Shown here piece by piece: positions 17,663 to 25,784 of a DNA stretch of 64,000 bases. Location: contig CAZODO010000015.1 of NCBI GenBank assembly GCA_964578605.1, forward strand, positions 13,220 to 77,219. The letters are read 5' to 3'. The first letter of the stretch is position 1. The number at the start of each line of letters is the position of its first letter. Source of the DNA: JAXMHN01 sp964578605 (GTDB taxonomy: Bacteria; Verrucomicrobiota; Verrucomicrobiia; Limisphaerales; SIBE01). The notes under the pieces are model-generated. The model was given only the letters and a program-made list of their open reading frames with translations, did no database searches and was not told the DNA's origin. The position numbers and the translations under genes were made by a program.

Positions 17663-18679
17663 ATGAAGCTATCGATTGTCGTCATTTGCTGGAACGATTC
17701 GAAAGTGATCTTTAATTGCCTGGATTCCATCTTTCAGGAAACCCGGCAGACTGAATTTGAGGTCATCATTTCGGACAACGGCTCCACCGACGGGGCGGTG
17801 GAAGAGATCCGCCGGCGCTACCCCCAAGTTCGGATCGTTGAGAACGGCGCGAATCTGGGCTTCGCCCGGGGCAACAATGCCGGCATTCAGGTCGCCCAAG
17901 GCGAATACGTCCTGATTCTCAACCCGGACACCATTATCCATCGCGGCGCCCTGGACACCCTGGTGAAGTTCGCGGACGCACGGCCGAAAGCGGGCGCCTT
18001 TGGCTGCCGAGTGTTGAATCCGGACGGCTCGCTGCAGACGTCGGCGCGTCCCAAACCCACGGTGGCGGGTGAACTGGTTTCGGCTCTCGGTTTGCGATGG
18101 CTGGGGCTCCTGTCTTCCAAGCTGCTGGCAGACACCTATGTCGGGTGGGACGCGCGAACCGAGCGCGAGATCGACTGGCAATCGGGTTGCTGCATTCTCT
18201 TTCGCCGAGAGCTTTTGAAGCGACTGGGCGGATTCGATAGCCGGTTCTTTTACCATTGCGAAGAGACCGACCTTTGTTACCGGGTTTGGCAATCTGGATC
18301 GTCAATCCTCTTCTGTCCGGACGCGGAGATTACGCATCTGGGGGGCCAGTCGGTCGGGCGGTTTCCTATTCGTTTTGTCTTGGAAACCCACCGGAGCCGG
18401 TATCGCTACTTCTACAAGCATTACGGGTCGGGGGCGGTTGTTCAGGTCCGATGGATAACGCTGATGCATCTTTGGCTTCGGCGGGTGGGCTTTGGCGTGA
18501 CCGGGCTCGTTCGCTCGAGCGAAGCCTTGCAGAACCGTCTGGAGATGTATCGGATCGCGCTGAAATGGAACTGGCAACTGGATCCCGTGGATTTTCTGGA
18601 AACCGGCAAGGAGCCGGATCTTGGCTATGCCCCGCTGGCGCCGGCGCCCAAATTCGTGGGAGCGCCCGTATCACACTGA
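17663..18679 (+). CDS. Glycosyltransferase family 2 (rhamnosyltransferase-like)
   Basis: A 338-aa GT2. SIVVICWNDSKVIFNCLDSI and ISDNGSTDGAVEEI form the nucleotide-binding start, GFARGNNAGIQ and LILNPDT carry the metal-site region, and GGFDSRFFYHCEETDLCYR is the acceptor-side ED motif of the WcaA/WbbL-like rhamnosyltransferase subgroup. ATG 17663 is chosen because AAGGAG lies 11 bases upstream; the longer ORF begins within the previous gene. The acceptor and donor are not known. Confidence 0.88.
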   Translation: MKLSIVVICWNDSKVIFNCLDSIFQETRQTEFEVIISDNGSTDGAVEEIRRRYPQVRIVENGANLGFARGNNAGIQVAQGEYVLILNPDTIIHRGALDTLVKFADARPKAGAFGCRVLNPDGSLQTSARPKPTVAGELVSALGLRWLGLLSSKLLADTYVGWDARTEREIDWQSGCCILFRRELLKRLGGFDSRFFYHCEETDLCYRVWQSGSSILFCPDAEITHLGGQSVGRFPIRFVLETHRSRYRYFYKHYGSGAVVQVRWITLMHLWLRRVGFGVTGLVRSSEALQNRLEMYRIALKWNWQLDPVDFLETGKEPDLGYAPLAPAPKFVGAPVSH

Positions 18680-18691
18680 ACGGGTTCCCTT

Positions 18692-18713
18692 AGGAGAAAC
18701 TGACTAGAAACTT
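18692..18713 (+). promoter_or_regulatory. Leader with 11-bp spaced AGAAACT repeats before SDR gene
   Basis: AGGAG (18692-18696) is followed by two AGAAACT copies 11 bases apart (18695-18701 and 18706-18712) that end just before ATG 18714. The ribosome site lies unusually far upstream of the ATG (about 17 bases). The 11-base spacing recalls the larger intergenic elements of this window but only two copies are present. Confidence 0.35.
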
Positions 18714-19730
18714 ATGCCCATCTCACTTGTTACTGGCGGAGCGGGTTTCATTGGCTCGCATGTGGCGCACCACCTCATCCGGAAGGGACATGACGTGGTC
18801 GTCTTGGACGATCTCAGTGGCGGCTATCCCGCCAACGTGCCCGGCAAGGCGCGATTCGTTCAGGGCTCGATCCTGGACCACGCCTTGATCGAACGGCTCT
18901 TCGTTGAGCACCGGTTCGATTATGTCTTTCACCTCGCGGCGTATGCAGCGGAAGGGCTCAGCCACTTCATTAAACGATTCAACTATCAGAATAACCTGAT
19001 CGGGTCCGTCAACCTGATCAACGCGTCCGTCAACCATAACATCAAACGGTTTGTCTTTACGTCATCCATTGCCGTCTACGGAGCTGGCCAATCGCCGATG
19101 AACGAGGATATGGCCCCCATCCCAGAGGATTCCTACGGCATCGCGAAGCTCGCGGTGGAGCAGGAATTGAAGGTCTCTCACGAGATGTTCGGCTTGGACT
19201 ACGTGGTCTTTCGCCCCCACAACGTCTATGGCGAGCGCCAGAACATCGCCGACCGTTATCGGAACGTCGTCGGGATCTTTATGAACCAGTTGCTCAAAGG
19301 CGAGCCGATGTCGATCTTCGGAGATGGCGAACAGATGCGGGCCTTTACCCATATTGACGATGTGGCGCCGATTATCGCGGAATCAGCGGATCACGCAGGC
19401 GCTCGGAACCAGGTCTTTAACGTGGGGGCCGATGTTCCAGTCACGGTCAATCACTTGGCCGACGTGATCGCCGCGGCGATGAAACGCCCCCGTGTCGCCG
19501 TCCATCTGCCTCCGCGAAACGAGGTGAAGACGGCGTTTGCCGATCACCAGAAGGCGGAACGGGTCTTTGGCAAGCGGCCGAAAACCAGCCTCGAACAGGG
19601 GATTCGTGCCATGGGAGACTGGGTGTTGACGCACGGGGCGCGCGAAAGCAACGTGTTCAAAGAGATCGAGGTCGCCAAGAACCTGCCTCCAAGTTGGCGG
19701 AAAGCGCTCGATGAAGCCGCCGCGTCTTAG
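18714..19730 (+). CDS. NAD-dependent sugar-nucleotide epimerase/dehydratase (extended SDR)
   Basis: A 338-aa extended short-chain dehydrogenase. The cofactor motif TGGAGFIGSH is at residues 7-16, the active-site Ser region is FTSSIAVYG, and the catalytic Tyr/Lys are in YGIAK. RPHNVYGERQNIADRY is typical of GalE/WbpP-like 4-epimerases. It follows a GT2 by 34 bases and precedes a secreted beta-helix gene. Whether it is a UDP-Glc/GlcNAc 4-epimerase or another SDR is not decidable by eye. Confidence 0.88.
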   Translation: MPISLVTGGAGFIGSHVAHHLIRKGHDVVVLDDLSGGYPANVPGKARFVQGSILDHALIERLFVEHRFDYVFHLAAYAAEGLSHFIKRFNYQNNLIGSVNLINASVNHNIKRFVFTSSIAVYGAGQSPMNEDMAPIPEDSYGIAKLAVEQELKVSHEMFGLDYVVFRPHNVYGERQNIADRYRNVVGIFMNQLLKGEPMSIFGDGEQMRAFTHIDDVAPIIAESADHAGARNQVFNVGADVPVTVNHLADVIAAAMKRPRVAVHLPPRNEVKTAFADHQKAERVFGKRPKTSLEQGIRAMGDWVLTHGARESNVFKEIEVAKNLPPSWRKALDEAAAS

Positions 19731-19772
19731 GGGCGATTCAGATAGGGCTCCCGCATAGAGACACCGCTGGGC

Positions 19773-21215
19773 ATGAACCGAGCCGCGATATTTCCGATGC
19801 TGGCGATGCTCCTGATCCTGTCGACTGGGAACGGGGAGTCCGCCACGTATTATATCGACTACGCAAGTGGGGACGACGGCAATGACGGGACCTCGATGGA
19901 AACCCCCTGGAAGTCCGCGCCGGGGATGAACCTCTTCTCTGGCAAGGTCCAGCCCGCGCCGGGCGATCGGTTCATCTTCAAGGGGGGCGTCAGATGGCCG
20001 GCCACCTGCTTCCAATGGAAGATCACGAAGGGTGGCTCGGGAGAGGACGCAAGAGTCTATTACGGTGCCGATCCGACCTGGTATTCCGGCGACACATTCT
20101 CCCGTCCGGTCTTCGATTTCGAACACACGATCATCGGCATAGGGGGGTGGATGTATGGAGCGGGCATCCTGGTCCAAGGCTGCAGTTACAACACGTTTGA
20201 TGACCTGGATGTAGCCAATCACCGGGCCCCGCTGGCGCAGAACGGGATTGGGACATGGGGAACCTGCTCGATCACCTTCGACAATTCCGGATACAACATC
20301 GTCACGAATTGCGTGGTTCGCGATTGGGATATGCCGACTCCGATCGTGCCGGGAACCAGCGGGGGCGGCGGGATTATGCGGGTCAACAACGGCAGTAGGA
20401 ACGTGGTGACGCACAGTGAGTTTCACCAGCAGAACGTTTCCGTGAAAAGCGGGACCTCCTTGTGGAACATCTACCAGGTGGATCACTGCCATATTCACAA
20501 TACGCCAACGGCCGTCATGTCCGCGCAGATCGTGCACCATAATTATATTCACGATTTGGCGGTGCCGGACGATTCGGCGGCGCACTCGAATGTGATGCTT
20601 TGCAATGGCGGTTTGGTCGCCTTTAACAATGTCATCCACGATATTCCGCCGGTTGCCCAGGTGATCTTCATCGCACCCGGTTATTACGGACCGGGAAGCG
20701 ATCTGATCTACAACAACCTCGTGTACAACGTTGCCCAACCCTGCGTGGCCATTGACACAGACGGGATGAACCATCCGACGTCCGCCTCGAGGATTTACAA
20801 CAACACCTTTATCGCTCCATTCCGCGGGCATTGTATCCGGGTGGGTTACCGCGCTAATGGCAACCTGCCGCTCTTGGACCTCCGCAACAATCATCTCGTC
20901 AGCGATGGAAGGCCGATTCTCTACAATAATCCGGCTGGCGGGGGCGGAATTGTGAACAGTCTGACCGCGGTGGCCCAGCTATCGCAGTCCTATGCCGAAG
21001 CCGAAGCCGCCGGATACACGGCCGCAAACCAGTATGCGCCGACACGAAGCGGTTCTCCGACGGTGCGAACAGGCGTGGATCTTTCGGAAATGTTCCCCTC
21101 AGACGCGACGGATATAGCGGGGCGCTCGAGACCGGCTGGCGCCTGGGATGTGGGTGCCTACCAGTATGGCGGATCTGTCCCGGTTGTGTCTCCGCGCCTT
21201 GCCCGCCAGCCTTAG
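19773..21215 (+). CDS. Secreted right-handed beta-helix protein
   Basis: A 480-aa protein with an N-terminal signal peptide (MNRAAIFPMLAMLLILSTGNGESA) followed by YYIDYASGDDGNDGTSMETPW, the typical opening of secreted parallel beta-helix proteins related to pectate lyases and polysaccharide-modifying enzymes. Asn-rich rungs such as NIVTNCVVRDW, VHHNYIHDL, YNNLVYNV and RIYNNTFIAPF repeat through the middle. In a glycan locus it may be a periplasmic lyase, epimerase or hydrolase acting on the nascent polymer. No catalytic residues can be assigned with confidence. Confidence 0.8.
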   Translation: MNRAAIFPMLAMLLILSTGNGESATYYIDYASGDDGNDGTSMETPWKSAPGMNLFSGKVQPAPGDRFIFKGGVRWPATCFQWKITKGGSGEDARVYYGADPTWYSGDTFSRPVFDFEHTIIGIGGWMYGAGILVQGCSYNTFDDLDVANHRAPLAQNGIGTWGTCSITFDNSGYNIVTNCVVRDWDMPTPIVPGTSGGGGIMRVNNGSRNVVTHSEFHQQNVSVKSGTSLWNIYQVDHCHIHNTPTAVMSAQIVHHNYIHDLAVPDDSAAHSNVMLCNGGLVAFNNVIHDIPPVAQVIFIAPGYYGPGSDLIYNNLVYNVAQPCVAIDTDGMNHPTSASRIYNNTFIAPFRGHCIRVGYRANGNLPLLDLRNNHLVSDGRPILYNNPAGGGGIVNSLTAVAQLSQSYAEAEAAGYTAANQYAPTRSGSPTVRTGVDLSEMFPSDATDIAGRSRPAGAWDVGAYQYGGSVPVVSPRLARQP

Positions 21216-21250
21216 GGCGAGCGGATTCCACCGGGCCTCAGCAAGTTCTT

Positions 21251-22246
21251 ATGGCGGCGCCGCTCGTCAGCGTGGTTATACCGACCTTTAATCGCCAGCG
21301 GATTATCGGGGCGGCCATCCAGAGCGCCTTAGGTCAGACCTATCCCCGAATGGAGGTCATCGTCGTGGATGACGGTTCCACTGATGACACGGGGGCCGTG
21401 CTTCGGTCTTTCGGGGAGGCGATCCGCGTCATTCGTCAGGAGAACGCTGGGCCTTCGGCCGCTCGCAACCGGGGTGTGGAATGTGCTGCCGGCGAGATTA
21501 TCGCTTTTCTCGACTCCGACGACGCCTGGCACCCCACGAAGGTCGCGCGGCAGGTGGCGGTCCTGGAGAGCTTGTCGGCTGAAGTACCCTGCTGCCTGGG
21601 CAGCATTCAACTGCCGCACGCTCCTTACGGGCGGGACAGTTCTTTTGCCCTCGCGAGTTTGTGGCCGGAGTGGGAGGAAGGCCTGTGGCAAAATCCCACG
21701 GAGATTTTCCTGACGCGGTTCCTTCTCTTTAACCAGGCGGTGGCGGTTCGAAAGAAGGCTCTGGAGAAGGCCGGCCGATTTGATCCCAGCCTTCGGCTTC
21801 TGGAAGACTATGACCTGGCGCTGCGTCTTTCCACACTGGGCCCCTGGGGATTCATCCGGACACCGCTCGTGACCTACGGCACCTCTGAGGGCAACAGCCT
21901 TTCGCGTTGGGGAGGGCAAGAGCCTGGGAGAATTCCCAGGGTTCTGCAGGATGTCCTCACCCACTTTCGTGCGAACCCGGCAGTCACGGACCCCCGCCTG
22001 GTACGTCTCATTGACCGCCAGCTTCGGGCGTGCCGGCGGAATCTCCTGGCTGCCGAACTGGGGAAGAGTGGCCGCCCCCTGGCGGCGGTCGCGGGGCGCG
22101 GCGTGGCTCTTTTCAACCGGGTGATCGAGGGGCTCTTTCGCAGGTCCCCTGGGTGGCCTCGGATGCGCGTGGTTCCTTTGAGCGGCCGCCTGAACCTGGA
22201 GACGGCGCCCGACGTCTCCAGGTGCTCGAGCGCCCAGTTGTCCTGA
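21251..22246 (+). CDS. Glycosyltransferase family 2
   Basis: A 331-aa GT2 with VSVVIPTFNRQRIIGAAIQS, VVDDGSTDDTGAVL and the metal-binding IAFLDSDDAWHPTKV, then RLLEDYDLALRLSTLGPWG. The C-terminal third is Arg-rich and poorly conserved. It is 10 bases upstream of a GT4, forming a glycosyltransferase pair. Donor and linkage are unknown. Confidence 0.9.
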   Translation: MAAPLVSVVIPTFNRQRIIGAAIQSALGQTYPRMEVIVVDDGSTDDTGAVLRSFGEAIRVIRQENAGPSAARNRGVECAAGEIIAFLDSDDAWHPTKVARQVAVLESLSAEVPCCLGSIQLPHAPYGRDSSFALASLWPEWEEGLWQNPTEIFLTRFLLFNQAVAVRKKALEKAGRFDPSLRLLEDYDLALRLSTLGPWGFIRTPLVTYGTSEGNSLSRWGGQEPGRIPRVLQDVLTHFRANPAVTDPRLVRLIDRQLRACRRNLLAAELGKSGRPLAAVAGRGVALFNRVIEGLFRRSPGWPRMRVVPLSGRLNLETAPDVSRCSSAQLS

Positions 22247-22256
22247 ACCGAGCACG

Positions 22257-23489
22257 ATGCAATCCAAGAGGCCGCGCATTCTGTATTTGACCCGGAACTG
22301 TCCGTGCGGCGAGCCCTTTGGCGGCCAGTTGCGCACCCTGCATATGGCCCGCCTTCTCAAGACGTGCGGCGACCTGGAGATGGCGTTGCTCTCGCTGGAC
22401 CCGCCTGGGGAGGAGGCTCTGGCCAGGACACGCAGTGAGTTCAACCTCACCGCCGCCTGGCAGATGGAGATGGTGCCAATCCGGGGCGCAAGGCATCGGC
22501 TGCACCATGAGTTGAACCCCTGCTTCCTGGACACGGAAGGCTGGCGCCTGCGCGCCGAGGACGCCGCGGCGTTGCGTGCGATGCTCCCTCGTTACGACGT
22601 GGTTTGGGTTCACAATCTCGCCGTCGCGAACGGCGGGCGGATCAAGATCTGGCCCCGGTCAGTCCTCGATGTTGATGACCTTCGCGCGGACTACCACCGA
22701 TCGGCAGTCGATTGCGCTTCCACCGTCGGCCAGCGACTGCGGGCAATGCGGCAGGTTTGGCTTTGGAAGCGGCGGGAGGCTGCGCTCCCATCCCGGTTTG
22801 ATATTCTCGTCTTCTGCAGTGAACAGGATCGCGCCCGGTTCCGTGAGCGGGATCGAACCCGAGTGATCCCCAACGGATTTGAAGTGCCAGCTTCGCCGCC
22901 GAAGCGTGCTCCGGCCGATCCGCCCCGGATCGGCTTCATCGGCGCATTCAGGTATCCTCCGAATGTCGAAGGGATCCGGTGGTTTATCACGGAGGTGTGG
23001 CCGCAGGTGAAGCGATCGAGTCCCAACGCCCGCCTTCGCCTCGTGGGGGCTCGTGCGGAACCGGCTCTGGGCCGCTTGGGTCAGGATATTGACGTCCTGG
23101 GCTGGGTCGAGGACCCTGCGGAGGAGATTGCCACATGGTCCTTTATGGTAGTTCCCATCCGCGTGGGTGGCGGGACGCGCATCAAGGTTGCCGAGGGTTT
23201 TGCGCGTCGGTGTCCCGTCGTCGCCACCTCTCTGGGGGCCTTCGGATATGACGTCCGTTCCGGGGAAGAGCTGTTGCTGGCCGACGCGCCTGACGATTTC
23301 GCCGGGTGTTGTCGCGCGTTGCTGGCCGAGCCCGGACTCGCGAACAAGCTGGCCGAGCGCGCCTGGTTGAAGGTTCGCGAGAAATGGACCTGGGAGGCGA
23401 TGCAACCGCGTGTGGCGGAGACGGTAGATCTGTGCCTTCGGCGCGCATCGAACCTTCGCCAGGTTGGCGACCGAGTGGAAGACACATGA
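22257..23489 (+). CDS. Glycosyltransferase family 4 (GT-B)
   Basis: A 410-aa GT-B enzyme. The N-domain starts RILYLTRNCPCGEPFGGQLR with the acceptor-side GG loop; the donor domain has RIGFIGAFRYPPNVEGIRWF and VGGGTRIKVAEGFARRCPVV with the conserved Glu. This resembles sugar transferases of the PEP-CTERM/exosortase-associated type (TIGR03087-like layout), a resemblance judged by eye. Its stop overlaps the oxidase start (ATGA). Confidence 0.88.
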   Translation: MQSKRPRILYLTRNCPCGEPFGGQLRTLHMARLLKTCGDLEMALLSLDPPGEEALARTRSEFNLTAAWQMEMVPIRGARHRLHHELNPCFLDTEGWRLRAEDAAALRAMLPRYDVVWVHNLAVANGGRIKIWPRSVLDVDDLRADYHRSAVDCASTVGQRLRAMRQVWLWKRREAALPSRFDILVFCSEQDRARFRERDRTRVIPNGFEVPASPPKRAPADPPRIGFIGAFRYPPNVEGIRWFITEVWPQVKRSSPNARLRLVGARAEPALGRLGQDIDVLGWVEDPAEEIATWSFMVVPIRVGGGTRIKVAEGFARRCPVVATSLGAFGYDVRSGEELLLADAPDDFAGCCRALLAEPGLANKLAERAWLKVREKWTWEAMQPRVAETVDLCLRRASNLRQVGDRVEDT

Positions 23490-24703
23490 GAACAGATTTT
23501 ACGGTCATCGGCGGCGGCATTGTCGGCCTGGCCACAGCCTGGGCGCTCCTCGAGCGCCAGCCCAAGGCCCGGGTCACGGTGCTTGAAAAAGAGAAGACCT
23601 GGGCGGCCCACCAGACCGGCCACAACAGCGGCGTCATTCACTCCGGGATCTACTACAAACCCGGCAGCCTCAAAGCGCGTTTGGCCCGCGAGGGCAACCG
23701 CGCGATGGTCGCGTTCTGCCGCGAGCATGGCATCGCCCATGAAATCTGCGGCAAAGTGATCGTCGCCACCACCCGGGAGCAGTTGCCGCTCCTTGAGAAT
23801 CTCTCCCGGCGCGGCCTCGAGAACGGGCTCGAAGTGATCCGCCTTGCACGCGAGCAAGTGCGTGAACTGGAGCCGCACGTGAGCTGTCTGGCGGGGCTTC
23901 GTGTGCCGAGCACCGGGATTGTCGATTACCGGATGGTCTGCCAAAAACTGGCGAGTCTTATTCAAGCCCGCGGCGGCCAATTGCGGCTGGGGGCAAAAGT
24001 GCTTTCCGTCCGCCGGCAAAACGGCAGCCAGGTATTGGAGACCAGCACCGGACCGGTGGAAACCTCCTGGTTCATCAATTGCGCCGGGCTGCATAGCGAC
24101 CGGGTTGCCTGTCTTGGCGGGGTCGATCCCAAAGCCAGGATTGTCCCGTTTCGCGGCGAGTATTACGAATTGCGCCCGGAACGTCGCCACTTGGTCAAAG
24201 GGCTGATTTACCCCGTGCCCAACCCGGACTTTCCGTTCCTGGGCGTTCATTTCACGCGCATGATTGACGGGAGCGTGCACGCGGGCCCGAACGCCGTGCT
24301 CAGCTTCAAGCGCGAAGGTTACCACAAGACCGATTTCAGCCCGCGGGACTTCGCGGAGGTCATGCTCTTTCCCGGGTTCTGGAAATTGGCTGTGCGGCAC
24401 GGACGCGAGGGGATGAAGGAGATGGCGCGCTCGTTCAGCCGGGCGAAATTTTTGAAGAGTCTGCAGGAGTTGATCCCCGACATTCGCGAAGAAGACCTGG
24501 TGCCGTCCGAAGCGGGGGTCCGAGCCCAGGCCTTGAAGCCGAACGGAGATTTGGTGGATGATTTCCTGATCTTGGAAGGCCCACAGGCCACCCACGTCTG
24601 CAACGCACCTTCTCCGGCAGCCACTGCGTCGCTGGAAATTGGGCGGGCGATCGTGGAGCGGGTTCCCTCGGATGTGGCTCGAACGGAGACAGTTGCTGCG
24701 TGA
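23486..24703 (+). CDS. lhgO: L-2-hydroxyglutarate oxidase-like FAD enzyme
   Basis: A 405-aa FAD-dependent oxidoreductase. The dinucleotide motif VIGGGIVGLATAWALL is at residues 7-22, followed by the LhgO signature HQTGHNSGVIHSGIYYKPGS and the C-terminal PSEAGVRAQAL. LhgO oxidises L-2-hydroxyglutarate to 2-oxoglutarate and passes electrons to the membrane. ATG 23486 overlaps the GT4 stop by 4 bases, so it is translated with glycan genes; the longer ORF from 23306 is inside the GT4. Its place in a glycan operon is odd and may reflect recycling of 2-oxoglutarate or a related hydroxy acid (inference). Confidence 0.88.
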   Translation: MRTDFTVIGGGIVGLATAWALLERQPKARVTVLEKEKTWAAHQTGHNSGVIHSGIYYKPGSLKARLAREGNRAMVAFCREHGIAHEICGKVIVATTREQLPLLENLSRRGLENGLEVIRLAREQVRELEPHVSCLAGLRVPSTGIVDYRMVCQKLASLIQARGGQLRLGAKVLSVRRQNGSQVLETSTGPVETSWFINCAGLHSDRVACLGGVDPKARIVPFRGEYYELRPERRHLVKGLIYPVPNPDFPFLGVHFTRMIDGSVHAGPNAVLSFKREGYHKTDFSPRDFAEVMLFPGFWKLAVRHGREGMKEMARSFSRAKFLKSLQELIPDIREEDLVPSEAGVRAQALKPNGDLVDDFLILEGPQATHVCNAPSPAATASLEIGRAIVERVPSDVARTETVAA

Positions 24704-24798
24704 ACCACCGTGCGCCGCGGAGGAGCCGCTGAGCGCGACCGGTCGGCAACGCACCTGAACCTGAGCCTGCCATGGGAAAAAGCCATCCTAAATTAATT

Positions 24799-24868
24799 CT
24801 TGCTACATTGTTGGTTTATGGCTCCTTATGCCAGGCATATAGCAACCATATAGCAACCCTATCCCAAG
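24799..24868. repeat. 11-bp inverted-arm intergenic element B
   Basis: Left units CTTGCTACATT (24799-24809), GTTGGTTTATG (24810-24820) and a weak GCTCCTTATGC (24821-24831); centre CAGG (24832-24835); right units CATATAGCAAC twice (24836-24857) and CCTATCCCAAG (24858-24868). Reverse-complementing the right unit gives GTTGCTATATG, matching the outer left units at 8-9 of 11 positions. It fills the 253-base gap between the oxidase gene and the ABC exporter permease. Confidence 0.72.
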
Positions 24869-24956
24869 ACCGGATGGACCAGGTCGGCACCGGGGTGGCA
24901 CGAGCGGGCAGTCAAATGAGCCAACAGAGCGGTTGCGGCAACTTTTTGCGGTTCTT

Positions 24957-25775
24957 ATGCAAGAGTTAGTGATTGAAGCTGGGCGCACCGAGCGCCAGTA
25001 CTGGCGCGATCTCTGGCGCTATCGCGAGCTGTTCTATTTCCTCGCCTGGCGCGACTTGCTCGTCCGGTACAAACAAACCGTGGTCGGAATCGGTTGGGCG
25101 GTCGTGCGCCCGATTCTGACCATGGCCATCCTGAGCGTGGTTTTCGGGCGGCTCGCCAAAATGCCAGATGAAGGGGTGCCCTACCCCCTGTTGGTCTTCT
25201 GCGGGATGCTGCCCTGGCAGTTTTTCGCCACGGCGCTCATGGAGAGCGGCAACAGCCTGGTGAGCAATTCGAATTTGATCTCGAAGATTTACTTCCCGCG
25301 GCTGGTGGTTCCGGCCAGCAGCGTGATAGCCAGCCTGGTGGATTTTCTCATTTCGGCGGTGTTGTTGTCGATTTTGATGGCCTGGTATGGGCAAATGCCG
25401 CCCGCGCAGGTGGTCTTTGTCCCGGTGTTCGTCGTGCTGGCGTTTGCGGCGGCGTTTGGCGTGGGGCTATGGGTCTCGGCCTTGATGGTGAAGTACCGGG
25501 ACTTCAGGCATATCCTTCCGTTCGCGACGCAGATCGGGCTGTATATCTCTCCGGTGCCTTACACCAGCAATGTCATTCCCGAGCAGTGGCGATTGCTGTT
25601 TTCGCTCAACCCGATGGTGGGGGTCATTGACGGCTTCCGATGGGCGCTTCTTGGGGGCAAGCAAGCGATTTACTGGCCTGGCATGGCGCTCTCGGCAGGG
25701 GTCATTGCCCTCTTGCTGGTGACCGGGATCTCCTATTTCCGGGCAACCGAGCGCAGTTTCGCCGATGTGATCTAA
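24957..25775 (+). CDS. wzm: ABC-2 type polysaccharide exporter permease
   Basis: A 272-aa membrane protein of the Wzm/RfbA family. After a soluble start (YWRDLWRYRELFYFLAWRDLLVRYKQT, with a typical amphipathic entry) there are about six hydrophobic helices, including VRPILTMAILSVVFGRLA, and the family motif LVSNSNLISKIYFPRLVVP. FSLNPMVGVIDGFRWALLG is the conserved C-terminal segment. ATG 24957 is preferred; TTG 24933 is an in-frame alternative. The ATPase gene follows 9 bases after its stop. Together they would export a lipid-linked glycan across the inner membrane. Confidence 0.93.
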   Translation: MQELVIEAGRTERQYWRDLWRYRELFYFLAWRDLLVRYKQTVVGIGWAVVRPILTMAILSVVFGRLAKMPDEGVPYPLLVFCGMLPWQFFATALMESGNSLVSNSNLISKIYFPRLVVPASSVIASLVDFLISAVLLSILMAWYGQMPPAQVVFVPVFVVLAFAAAFGVGLWVSALMVKYRDFRHILPFATQIGLYISPVPYTSNVIPEQWRLLFSLNPMVGVIDGFRWALLGGKQAIYWPGMALSAGVIALLLVTGISYFRATERSFADVI

Positions 25776-25784
25776 GAGCCGCTT

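Noticed and set aside
16012..17730. 572-aa open frame on the - strand over the polymerase-like gene
   Set aside because: Antisense shadow; its composition is His/Gln/Arg-rich and low in hydrophobic core residues, while the + strand frame is a clear membrane protein.
23081..24754. 557-aa open frame on the - strand across the GT4 and LhgO genes
   Set aside because: It spans two unrelated + strand genes with strong motifs, so it cannot be a real product of conserved sequence.
24772..24969. 65-aa frame before the ABC permease
   Set aside because: It runs through the 11-bp repeat element, has no domain and would overlap the permease start.
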